A stretch of 64,000 nucleotides of DNA from assembly GCA_028708425.1 (NCBI GenBank), contig JAQVYY010000002.1, forward strand, positions 62,001-126,000, written 5' to 3'. A program made the translations under genes and the position numbers. How positions within the stretch are numbered: the first letter of the stretch is position 1; every line of letters starts with the position of its first letter. Shown piece by piece: positions 41,454-49,700 of this stretch. Below the pieces are notes generated by a model. That model ran no database searches, was not told the DNA's origin, and saw nothing but the letters and a program-made list of their open reading frames with translations. This DNA comes from Bacteroidales bacterium (GTDB lineage: Bacteria; Bacteroidota; Bacteroidia; Bacteroidales; Tenuifilaceae).

Positions 41454-41822
41454 TTAATTGGCAATGGGTGGAGCCCTGTTAGAGAAGTGGCGAAAGTGAT
41501 TTTTATTTATGGTAAAAACAGCGTACAATCTTTTGATTTTAAAGGGTCTAAACAGATTGCTTATCGCTGCCATTATTATCCCAGTAAATAGTAGTAGTAG
41601 GCTGTCGAATACAAGAAGCTCAACTTTTGTATGCTCGTGTTTTTCTGATGGGTTATTTGTTTGCCCCGATTTACTGAAAGGATGTGCGTGTACAATTAAT
41701 TCGCCGTTGGCAAGCCTGTGAAAGTGTGTAAAAAGCACGTTGTTTAGGGTGAGTAGCCCAACTACCCCCACTAAAACAATGGCGAAGTTTTTCTTCAGCA
41801 TATAAATTGTGCTTTGTTTCAT
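41454..41822 (-). CDS. Small His-rich membrane protein, unknown function
   Basis: Best start ATG 41822 (MKQSTIYMLKKNFAIVLVGV), giving 122 residues; a start 15 bp earlier is possible. One N-terminal hydrophobic segment, then FTHFHRLANGELIVHAHPF and SEKHEHTK, a strong His-rich metal-ligand-like cluster, then a second hydrophobic helix (VFDSLLLLFTGIIMAAI) and a basic tail with HFRHFSNRAPPIAN. No known family is identified with confidence. It is 112 bp upstream of the TonB receptor, presumably in one transcript, and may bind zinc, copper or another metal at the membrane. A possible minus-strand -7 box TACATTTG lies at 41918-41925. Confidence 0.75.
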   Translation of the reverse strand: MKQSTIYMLKKNFAIVLVGVVGLLTLNNVLFTHFHRLANGELIVHAHPFSKSGQTNNPSEKHEHTKVELLVFDSLLLLFTGIIMAAISNLFRPFKIKRLYAVFTINKNHFRHFSNRAPPIAN

Positions 41823-41997
41823 ACTGCAAAGGTGCAAATGTTATTGAATTTACGCAATACCTAGTTATTGGTATTCAAAATCACGACGTGTGCAACACAT
41901 ATACATCCTATGATGTGCAAATGTACGTAAAGTTTAATGTTTACGGTAAAAAAAATAGATTAATGCTTTTTTTAACGCTCTATTCGTATTTTTGTAT

Positions 41998-42141
41998 CCC
42001 GCATTATTCATCAAATTTGTTAAAGATGAATGCAGATGCGGGTTACCCCGACCTAGTTGCACCCAATTTCTGGTAACTAGATTGGTGGTGAAGCTTAGTC
42101 GCTGTCGGAGACAGCAATTATTCGAATAAATAATTGGGGGT
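41998..42141 (+). repeat. Repeat family 2, copy 4 (most complete)
   Basis: Hairpin CCCGCATTATTCATC with its partner GATGAATGCAGATGCGGG, followed by the shared core (ACCTAGTTGCACCCAATT, GTCGGAGACAGC) and the right hairpin ending AATAATTGGGGG. It lies in the 365-bp gap before tex, in the same orientation as the other copies; apart from this element I see only an AT-rich leader. Confidence 0.87.
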
Positions 42142-42187
42142 ACATTGTATAAACACCTATTTTTTTAACAACTAACTTTTTATTTTG

Positions 42188-44329
42188 ATGGCAGATTCTT
42201 TTAACGATAAGCATATTGTACTAATAGCCCAGGAACTAGATATCTCGGTTAAACAGGTGGGTAGTACGGTGAAATTACTTGAAGAGGGTGCTACCATACC
42301 CTTTATCAGCCGGTATAGGAAGGAGCAAACCGGGAGCCTCGATGAGGTTGAAGTAACCAATATTCGCAATAGGCTTGGTAAGCTGGTTGAGCTGCAAAAG
42401 CGAAAGGAAACCATACTTAAAACCATAGACGAGCAGGGTAAGCTAACCAGCGAATTGCGCAATAGGATAGAGGAGTGTTTCGATGCGGTGGAGCTAGAGG
42501 ATATATACTTGCCATATAAGCCCAAGCGTCGTACAAGGGCCACCATTGCCAAGGAGCGTGGTTTAGAACCCTTAGCCCACACTATTTTTAGTCAGGCTGC
42601 ACGCGATGTTGCCGATGCGGCACAGCCATTCGTAAGCGATGAGGTACCAACGGCCAATGATGCAATTGCTGGAGCACGCGATATTATTGCCGAGTGGATT
42701 AGTGAAAGCCAGAGAGCTCGAAATATTGTACGAAAGCACTTTCGTAAATCTGCCACCATTAGCTCAAAGCTTGTTAAGGGGAAAGAGGAGGAGGGTGCAA
42801 AGTATTCCGACTATTTCGATTGGAACGAGCACATTAAGCGATGCGCATCGCATCGTTTTTTGGCAATGCGACGTGGGCAAACCGAGGGCTTTTTAAAAGT
42901 ATCCATTGCGCCTCCTGCCGACGATGTGCTCGACGACCTCTCGCAAGCTTTTGTTAAGTACGATAACGAGTCTGCCGATCATGTAGATTTGGCCATTGAG
43001 GATAGCTACAAGCGGCTTATTGAGCCAAGCATTGAGAATGAATTTACCTCAGCACTCAAAGAATCGGCCGATTTAGAGGCCATCAAGGTTTTTTCCGATA
43101 ACCTAAGGCAGCTGCTATTGGCTTCACCCCTAGGCCAAAAAAACGTGCTGGCATTAGATCCTGGATATCGTAGCGGATGTAAGCTGGTGTGCCTCGATTC
43201 GCAAGGCAATTTAAAGCATAACGAGACGATATACCCTCATCAGCCCCAGAATGAGCAGAGTAAAGCCATGAGTAAAATATCGGCACTAGTCGATACCTAT
43301 AAGATTGAGGCCATTGCCATAGGTAACGGAACGGCCAGTCGCGAAACCGAATCGCTGGTAAAGCGTATCCGTTTTAATAAGGATGTTAACGTTTATATGG
43401 TTAGCGAGGATGGTGCTTCAATCTACTCTGCATCTTCAGTGGCACGCGAAGAGTTTCCAGAATACGATGTAACCGTTAGGGGTGCTGTGTCCATTGGTCG
43501 TAGGTTGATGGATCCGCTTGCCGAGCTGGTGAAAATTGATCCCAAATCAATAGGGGTAGGGCAATATCAGCACGATGTTGATCAGGGTAAGCTTAGGCAT
43601 GGCCTCGATACCGTGGTTGAAAGTTGCGTTAACCATGTGGGCGTTAACCTGAATACGGCCAGCAAACATTTGCTAACCTACATTTCAGGATTAGGCCCTC
43701 AGCTGGCTAAAAATATAGTGGAGCATAGGCGCAAAAATGGTGATTTTACCTCCCGTTCGCAGATAAAAAAAGTACCCCGACTGGGCGCAAAGGCTTTTGA
43801 GCAGTGTGCAGGATTTATGAGGATAGTTAATGCCGACAACCCATTGGATAATAGTGCTGTACACCCCGAAAGTTACCATGTGGTTGAGCAAATGGCGCAC
43901 GACTTGGATTGTACCGTTAACGATTTGCTTACCGATGAGGCTAAAAGAAAACGGATAGACATAAATAGGTACGTAACGAGCAAAATCGGTTTGCCTACCC
44001 TAAAGGATATTGTTGAGGAGCTGGCTAAGCCTGGGCGAGATCCACGACAGGGTATAAAGGTATTCGAATTTGCCGAAGGAATTTACTCCATTGAGCAATT
44101 ATTCTCAGGAATGGTTATACCAGGTATAATAACCAACATAACTAATTTTGGTGCTTTTGTTGATATTGGCGTTAAGCAGGATGGATTGGTACACATTTCG
44201 CAAATGGCCGATAGGTTTATTTCAAATCCAAACGATGTGGTTAAGTTGCATCAGCATGTAAAGGTAAAAGTGCTTGAGGTAGATGTAAATCGTAAGCGTA
44301 TTCAGCTCTCCATGAAAGGGCTTGAGTAA
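42188..44329 (+). CDS. tex: Tex-family RNA-binding transcription accessory protein
   Basis: 713 residues from ATG 42188 (MADSFNDKHIVLIAQELD); a TTG one codon earlier is not needed. Tex is a conserved cytosolic nucleic-acid-binding protein. Visible order: N-terminal Tex domain (LEEGATIPFISRYRKEQTGSLDE), the YqgF-like RNase H domain (VLALDPGYRSGCKLVCLDSQG), tandem helix-hairpin-helix motifs (LNTASKHLLTYISGLGPQLA; KKVPRLGAKAFEQCAGF) and a C-terminal S1 RNA-binding domain (IPGIITNITNFGAFVDIGVK...LVHISQMADRF). Length fits the family. It is flanked by family-2 repeats on both sides and is apparently monocistronic. Confidence 0.96.
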   Translation: MADSFNDKHIVLIAQELDISVKQVGSTVKLLEEGATIPFISRYRKEQTGSLDEVEVTNIRNRLGKLVELQKRKETILKTIDEQGKLTSELRNRIEECFDAVELEDIYLPYKPKRRTRATIAKERGLEPLAHTIFSQAARDVADAAQPFVSDEVPTANDAIAGARDIIAEWISESQRARNIVRKHFRKSATISSKLVKGKEEEGAKYSDYFDWNEHIKRCASHRFLAMRRGQTEGFLKVSIAPPADDVLDDLSQAFVKYDNESADHVDLAIEDSYKRLIEPSIENEFTSALKESADLEAIKVFSDNLRQLLLASPLGQKNVLALDPGYRSGCKLVCLDSQGNLKHNETIYPHQPQNEQSKAMSKISALVDTYKIEAIAIGNGTASRETESLVKRIRFNKDVNVYMVSEDGASIYSASSVAREEFPEYDVTVRGAVSIGRRLMDPLAELVKIDPKSIGVGQYQHDVDQGKLRHGLDTVVESCVNHVGVNLNTASKHLLTYISGLGPQLAKNIVEHRRKNGDFTSRSQIKKVPRLGAKAFEQCAGFMRIVNADNPLDNSAVHPESYHVVEQMAHDLDCTVNDLLTDEAKRKRIDINRYVTSKIGLPTLKDIVEELAKPGRDPRQGIKVFEFAEGIYSIEQLFSGMVIPGIITNITNFGAFVDIGVKQDGLVHISQMADRFISNPNDVVKLHQHVKVKVLEVDVNRKRIQLSMKGLE

Positions 44330-44407
44330 TGATAGACGGGATGTGAGGAAAAAAGTAAAAAGCCAACCGGCAGTAGCCAATATAAACAACCTATACCTTT
44401 TAGTTAT

Positions 44408-44489
44408 CCCGCATTATTCATCAAATTTGTTGAGGATGAATGCAAATGCTGGGTTGGAGTCAGCAACTATTCGAATGAATAATTGCGGA
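44408..44489 (+). repeat. Repeat family 2, copy 5 (internally deleted)
   Basis: 82 bp: the left hairpin (CCCGCATTATTCATC) and right hairpin (CAACTATTCGAATGAATAATTG, mismatched) are joined after loss of about 60 bp of core between GGGTT and GGAGTCAGC. Its last bases supply a TTG that sits at -33 spacing from the sod promoter. Confidence 0.83.
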
Positions 44490-44515
44490 TATATGCTAAA
44501 AATTTGCTAAATTTG
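44483..44515 (+). promoter_or_regulatory. Promoter of the superoxide dismutase gene
   Basis: TTG at 44483-44485 and TAAATTTG at 44508-44515 (exact TAnnTTTG) with a 22-bp spacer, within the known 17-23 range. The TTG lies in the right end of repeat family 2 copy 5, so the element helps build this promoter. The transcript would start about 40 bp before the ATG. Confidence 0.6.
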
Positions 44516-44560
44516 CTTATAACATAATATTCAAATTGTTGAACCTAAAAAATACTACTT

Positions 44561-45136
44561 ATGGAATTTAAACTACCCGAATTAAATTACGCCAAGGGTG
44601 CTCTTGCACCAAATATCAGTGAAAAAACACTCGATTTTCATCACGGCAAACACCATCAGGCCTATGTTAACAACCTTAACAACCTGATTAAGGGTACCCG
44701 TTTTGAGAATGCTGACCTAGAAACCATTGTTAAGGAGTCCGACGGTGGAATATTTAATAATGGTGCGCAGGTATGGAACCACACCTTTTACTTTGAAGCG
44801 TTTTCGACGAACCCACAGGCTGAGCCTAAGGGTAAATTAGCCGAGGCCATTGAGCGCGATTTTGGCTCGTTCGCCAAGTTTAAAGAAGATTTTAGCAAAG
44901 CAGCAGCTACCCTTTTCGGATCGGGGTGGGCATGGCTGGTTAAGGACAGCTCCGGTAAGCTAAAAATTGTTCAGGAGTCTAATGCGGGTAACCCATTACG
45001 CGATGGATTTACCCCGCTTTTAACCTGCGATGTATGGGAACATGCATACTATCTCGACTACCAAAACAAGCGCCCCGATTATATTGAGGCATTCTGGAAA
45101 CTAGTCGACTGGGCAGTTGTTGAAAAACGATTTTAG
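44561..45136 (+). CDS. sodB: Iron (or cambialistic) superoxide dismutase
   Basis: 191 residues. It converts superoxide to peroxide and oxygen in the cytosol, an important defence for an anaerobe carrying [FeFe] hydrogenases. Metal ligands are in LDFHHGKHHQAYV (His 27 region), NHTFYF, and DVWEHAYYLDY (Asp and His). GAQVWNHTFYF and FGSGWAWLV are typical of the Fe type, as in Bacteroides. Promoter at 44483-44515 and a terminator at 45187-45225 indicate a single-gene unit. Confidence 0.96.
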   Translation: MEFKLPELNYAKGALAPNISEKTLDFHHGKHHQAYVNNLNNLIKGTRFENADLETIVKESDGGIFNNGAQVWNHTFYFEAFSTNPQAEPKGKLAEAIERDFGSFAKFKEDFSKAAATLFGSGWAWLVKDSSGKLKIVQESNAGNPLRDGFTPLLTCDVWEHAYYLDYQNKRPDYIEAFWKLVDWAVVEKRF

Positions 45137-45186
45137 GGTAGGGGCACACAATCTACTCAGTTGAAACATTATCATTAGTAAATAGA

Positions 45187-45225
45187 AAAAAGAGGGCAGA
45201 TCAATTTTGGTCTTGCCCTTTTTTT
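45187..45225 (+). terminator. Terminator of sodB
   Basis: AAAAAGAGGGCA and TGCCCTTTTTTT pair (with a G-T wobble) around a 15-nt loop, and the right arm runs into seven T residues. It lies about 50 bp after the sodB stop. Confidence 0.88.
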
Positions 45226-45239
45226 AATAGAGGGTCGCG

Positions 45240-45600
45240 AGTTACGAGTTGCGTGTTTGTAAAATCGAATGGACTTTGCGTAGCACCAAAGGCTAAAAGC
45301 TAATAGTTAACAGCAAGGTTGAGGTTGAGGTTGAGGTTGAGGTTAAGGTTGAGGCTGAGATGATTGCGAGTTTACGCATCCGAACGGTAGCTTCGAGAGC
45401 CTCAGCTATCGGGGTGCCTGAGCGTTGCACTAAGGAACTCGAAGTGGCTCTCGAAGGCACTGGTTAGTCATCGCAAAAAAACAACCACAATCTGTGCTAA
45501 TCTGCGTAATCTGCGGACAAAAAAACAGTGTAAATCAGTAAAATCAGCGTCATCAGTGTTCCAACCAACCGCTCACCCCTCACCCCTCACTGCTCACTCC
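45240..45600. repeat. Intergenic island of short tandem repeats and palindromes
   Basis: No gene is seen. The hexamer AGGTTG is repeated seven times (45316-45357; two units vary by one base). CTTCGAGAGCC (45391-45401) and GGCTCTCGAAG (45446-45456) are perfect 11-bp inverted arms. AATCTG(C/T)G-type nonamers occur three times (45489-45516), and ATCAGnnnn nonamers three times (45534-45560). CTCACCCC-like units follow (45571-45595). Such mixed islands recur between genes in Bacteroidota genomes, and their role is unknown. Confidence 0.8.
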
Positions 45601-45606
45601 TTACCC

Positions 45607-46593
45607 CTAAAATGCTGGACAAGGAAGTGCCCTATATCTTTTTCGGGTTTTTACCTTAAAGGTGTAGTTTACTGATAGCTCGTGCGATCCACCCGAACCG
45701 AATCCTAGGCTTGAGAGGGTAAAGTCGTAGCTATAGGCAACGCTAAATTCATCCTGCTTATATCCAAATAGGAATGCCACCGCATCGGTTCCAGGATACT
45801 CCTTAACCAGCGGGATTCCCCTATACCAAGCACCAAACATAAAGGGTTGGCGATACCAGTACAAGCCCAAATCGAGCTGTTTGTAGTCGCCCATAAACCG
45901 TAGGTTAAAGGCAGTGGTTATGCTCTCCTCAATTGGACGCATTATAAAGCCCTTTAGCACAAACCTGGCCCCACCATATACCGATATTTTGAAAGGCATC
46001 CGTGAATCAGGATCGTTATAAAATGTTTGCTTAGGCCTAAGCATATGGTCCCATGTTGCTCCTAGCCAAAGGTTATCGGTGTATGTTAATACGGAGGTAG
46101 AAACATCAATTTCGTGAATTGCATTTTCGCCTATGGGTTGAATAGATGAGGGGGGCATCGGGTCAGATGTAAGCTGATCGCCAAAAATTAGTCTAGTAAA
46201 ATCAACCGATTGCTGCACGTAGTAAAAACCAATACCCGGCCTGATATGAAAATCGGGATGGGGTGTAATATCGTAGCTGTACATTAGGCCTGCGGTTGTT
46301 CGGCCCATTCTGCCATCGCCTGCCACATCGCCTAAAAGAAGCAAGCCCAATCCGCTTTTAAAGTTTATAAAATTATGATCGTATGATACGCTGTAGGTTT
46401 GGAAAGTGCCAGGAATCATCGACCATTGGTTGCGGTAGTTTGCAATTACCCTTTGCCCTGGAGTGCCCCCTGCATACGATGGGGCAAGGTATAGCGGGCT
46501 AGCATAAAACTGGGTAAACTGCGCATCCTGTGCAAACCCCACCAACCCCATAAGTAGCACGGTAAGGGTTAGAACCACTCGTTTTAGCCCCAT
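45607..46593 (-). CDS. PorP/SprF-family type IX secretion outer-membrane protein
   Basis: 328 residues from ATG 46593 (MGLKRVVLTLTVLLMGLVGFAQ), which places a signal peptide at the N-terminus; an upstream ATG 46629 adds 12 residues and spoils it. DAQFTQFYASPLYLAPSYAG is the hallmark start of mature PorP/SprF proteins, followed by NYRNQWSMIPGTFQTYSVSYDH and a beta-barrel pattern. In Flavobacterium, SprF is needed for secretion of the adhesin SprB, and type B-signal cargo genes usually sit beside an sprF-like gene. Here it directly follows the giant type B cargo gene on the same strand, so it is probably that cargo's dedicated outer-membrane partner. Confidence 0.93.
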   Translation of the reverse strand: MGLKRVVLTLTVLLMGLVGFAQDAQFTQFYASPLYLAPSYAGGTPGQRVIANYRNQWSMIPGTFQTYSVSYDHNFINFKSGLGLLLLGDVAGDGRMGRTTAGLMYSYDITPHPDFHIRPGIGFYYVQQSVDFTRLIFGDQLTSDPMPPSSIQPIGENAIHEIDVSTSVLTYTDNLWLGATWDHMLRPKQTFYNDPDSRMPFKISVYGGARFVLKGFIMRPIEESITTAFNLRFMGDYKQLDLGLYWYRQPFMFGAWYRGIPLVKEYPGTDAVAFLFGYKQDEFSVAYSYDFTLSSLGFGSGGSHELSVNYTFKVKTRKRYRALPCPAF

Positions 46594-46713
46594 GTAATTA
46601 CTATATGTAGTATGCAAGCACTTTATCATAACATTATCTTAGCAACAAAATCTTCAGTATAAACAGCGTCTCTCTTTTTTAATGTACTGTACGTATTTGT
46701 AATAGCTTGTAAT

Positions 46714-49700
46714 TTATCTTAGCAAGGTAACATTTCCTCGTTTGTCGAACATATCGCCATTGGCAAAACGACCAACAGCACGCCAAACATAAACACCCTG
46801 ACTGGCTAACTTGCCCTTATAGTAACCATCCCAGCCTATATTTATGTCGTTACTTTCGAAAATTTGCTCGCCCCAGCGATTGAAAATTTGCAGCCTGTAT
46901 TCCATTACACCCTCCGAAACCGGGTGGAAAACCTCATTCTTATAGTCAATGGCATCGTATACGCCACCGTTAGATCCCAGTTTGCTTGGTACAAAGGCAT
47001 TGGGGAACCTAATTCTACCTGAGCCCAGCACCCATACGGCTGGGAATTTAGAGTATATATCGACACATTCGGTGCCATCATCGTTTAGCGAAAAGGCGGT
47101 TAGGGTAACTCTGTATTCGCCCATTTCTGTATAAGTATGAACAGGATCCCAATCATTTGACTCGAAGCTATTATCGCCAAATACCCAGATGCAGCTATCG
47201 GCTCGTTCGGAAAAGTTATAGAAATGGACTCTGGCATTGGGTAGGGTAACCCTCTCGGGCATGGCCTCAAAGCTCGCTTTGGGATTCTCGTAAACCCTAA
47301 ACGTTCTATAGGAGTGCTTTTCGCCACCATCACCATAAACGGTAAGCTGTACATTGTAGTATCCAGGCTCTGTAAATGTCCACCTTGGTTCAAAGGCAGT
47401 AGAGAATGGCTCCTCCTCACCATCTATTCTCCATTCAAAGGCCGTAGCATCTTCATCGGTTAAATAGAATAGTGATTCGTTATAAAAATTAACCTCCAAT
47501 GGCGAGCAGGCCCTGTACTCGTTGGCAGAGAATAAAGATATTGGCTCAGGGGGCAAGATGGTAAACTTTTGCGAAAGGGTGTCAGCGCATTTTTCGTTGC
47601 TGATAGCTAGCGTTACCTCGTACCTAAAGTCCTCATCTTTAGGGCCCCAATGCTCGTAGGTGTGCTCAATCGTTTCCTCGGTACTGATGCTGCTATCCCC
47701 ATCACCAAAGGTCCATTTGTGGGGCCAGGTGTGTGGAATGCCCTTTGGACGCGATAGATTTTTGAAGTAAACCACAGGTAACGTGCCATCCTGTGGGAAT
47801 ACCTGATGTGGAGGCATAATAACAAAGTCAACTATGGGCGCAGCGAATACTGTGATAGCTAACGTATCTGTATCCTCACAATCGAATTCCGACATGGCCG
47901 TAAGCGTTACATCGTAGGTTCTATCGTTGATATCATTGTTTACAAAGCGATAGTTAGGGGCAACCGATGATGATGTTATACCCCCATCGTCAAAGTTCCA
48001 AAGGTAGCTCCAGCTGTTGGTCGAGGTGTTTTCAAATTGAACCTCAAACGGATTACACTGCTCGTAAACTTGTTCCTCGGTATCAAATCTTGCTGTTACC
48101 TCGGGGTAAACGTGTATTGTTTGCGATGTTTCGTCAGTGCATTCGTTTTCTGTCTCTACGGTTAGCCATAGGGTGTAGGGCTCAATCTCATTATTTAGGT
48201 TGCGGTACTCATGATTGGCACTTGCTGGATCCGCCGGGTCCGTGGTAACATATGGATCACTTGCATCGCCAAAATCGAATGTAAATTCAAGGGTCGATCC
48301 CCATCCTTTACCAACCGAGCTGTTGGTAATGGCCAAGTCGAAGGGCGAGCAACCCATATACTCTTCCAGCTCAATACGTGCCTTAGGCTTAGGATATACT
48401 GTTACTGTTTTTATGGTGTCGTCGATGCAGCCATGCTGTGATTCGGCAGTTAGCTTCACGTTAAAGGTTGTATCCTTTACAAAATCAGGATTTCTGAATG
48501 TTTGCGTTGGATCTAGTACATTGGACTGAACACCATTATCAAAATCCCAAGTATATTCGCCGTTGTTGGTTTCTCCAAAAACGTTGCTGGTATTTGTAAA
48601 CTCAACATCCTCTAACGGGTGGCAACCCTCAAGGGTCGCTTCGAAATCGGGATAAACATGGGGGAATACGCTTACCTCAATCGGAGTGGCTGTTTTAACA
48701 CATCCTGCTTCATCGGTTTGGTAGGAATACTTGTTTGGATCCAGCGAGGTTTTTAGCTGAATCTGGGGTTTTTGCACCAGCAGCTCATCAGTGGCACCCA
48801 ACGGATTGGTAAAGGTGATGGTTCCAGGTTCCTCTAGATCTGATGAGTTAGTTGACGCATTTGTACCATTCTCCACAAAATTCCATAGGTAGGCGTACTC
48901 GTCTGATTTAAAAGTATTACTTAAAGTTACATCCAGCGGTGTACAGCCCTCTATCCTATCAACAGTAAACGACGACTCAACCCACGGATAAACAGTTACC
49001 TGCGGAGTACTTGTGGTGGCAGTTTTAACACAGCCCAACGGATTGGTGGCGGTAAGGCTTATGTTGTAAATATGCGACTGGGTTTTATCGGCATGGCCAT
49101 ACTCGCGGGTTGCTGGTGTAATGCTGCTTGAGGTAGAACCATTGCCCAAATCCCAAACAAATTGGCCATTCCAAGTCGTGGTACCATCGGCTTTAACAAG
49201 GTTTACCCCCGTACTGGTATTACTGAAGCTAACGGTTAGCGGATTACACCCCTCGATAGTTGGCAAATTGAAGCTGGGGAGCATCTCGGGGTAAACCTGA
49301 ATCTTGCGGGCAGCTGTATTTGCACAAACTTCTCCAGAAATGTCATGCGTTTGGGTAATGGTAAGGCTCACGTCGTACTCCTGTACCTGGTTTGGCTCAT
49401 CGTTATAAAAATGGTAAGTATGGCTTATGTCATTGGGAGCAAGAGTTTCCCCTTCGGGATTTCCATTTAGCTCGTATCCATAATCCCAAATAAACTGGGT
49501 TGGTACCCCTGTTTGGGCTTTACTAAACTTTGATGCGTTGGCAAAGGTAACCGGTAGCGGATATTCGCACACATCGCCCAGTTCGAATGTAAAGATGGAC
49601 TCGACCTTGGGATGTACCCTTACATCCACTTCGCGCTGAACTGTACAACCAGTTGCTATCTGTGTAGCAAAAATCTTAGTGCTAGTTATAAAATCTTCGT

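Noticed and set aside
45316..45357. Possible CRISPR-like array
   Set aside because: The units are contiguous hexamers without spacers, so this is a simple tandem repeat.
46594..46629. Upstream ATG for the PorP/SprF gene
   Set aside because: The extra 12 residues disrupt a clean signal peptide that begins at ATG 46593.
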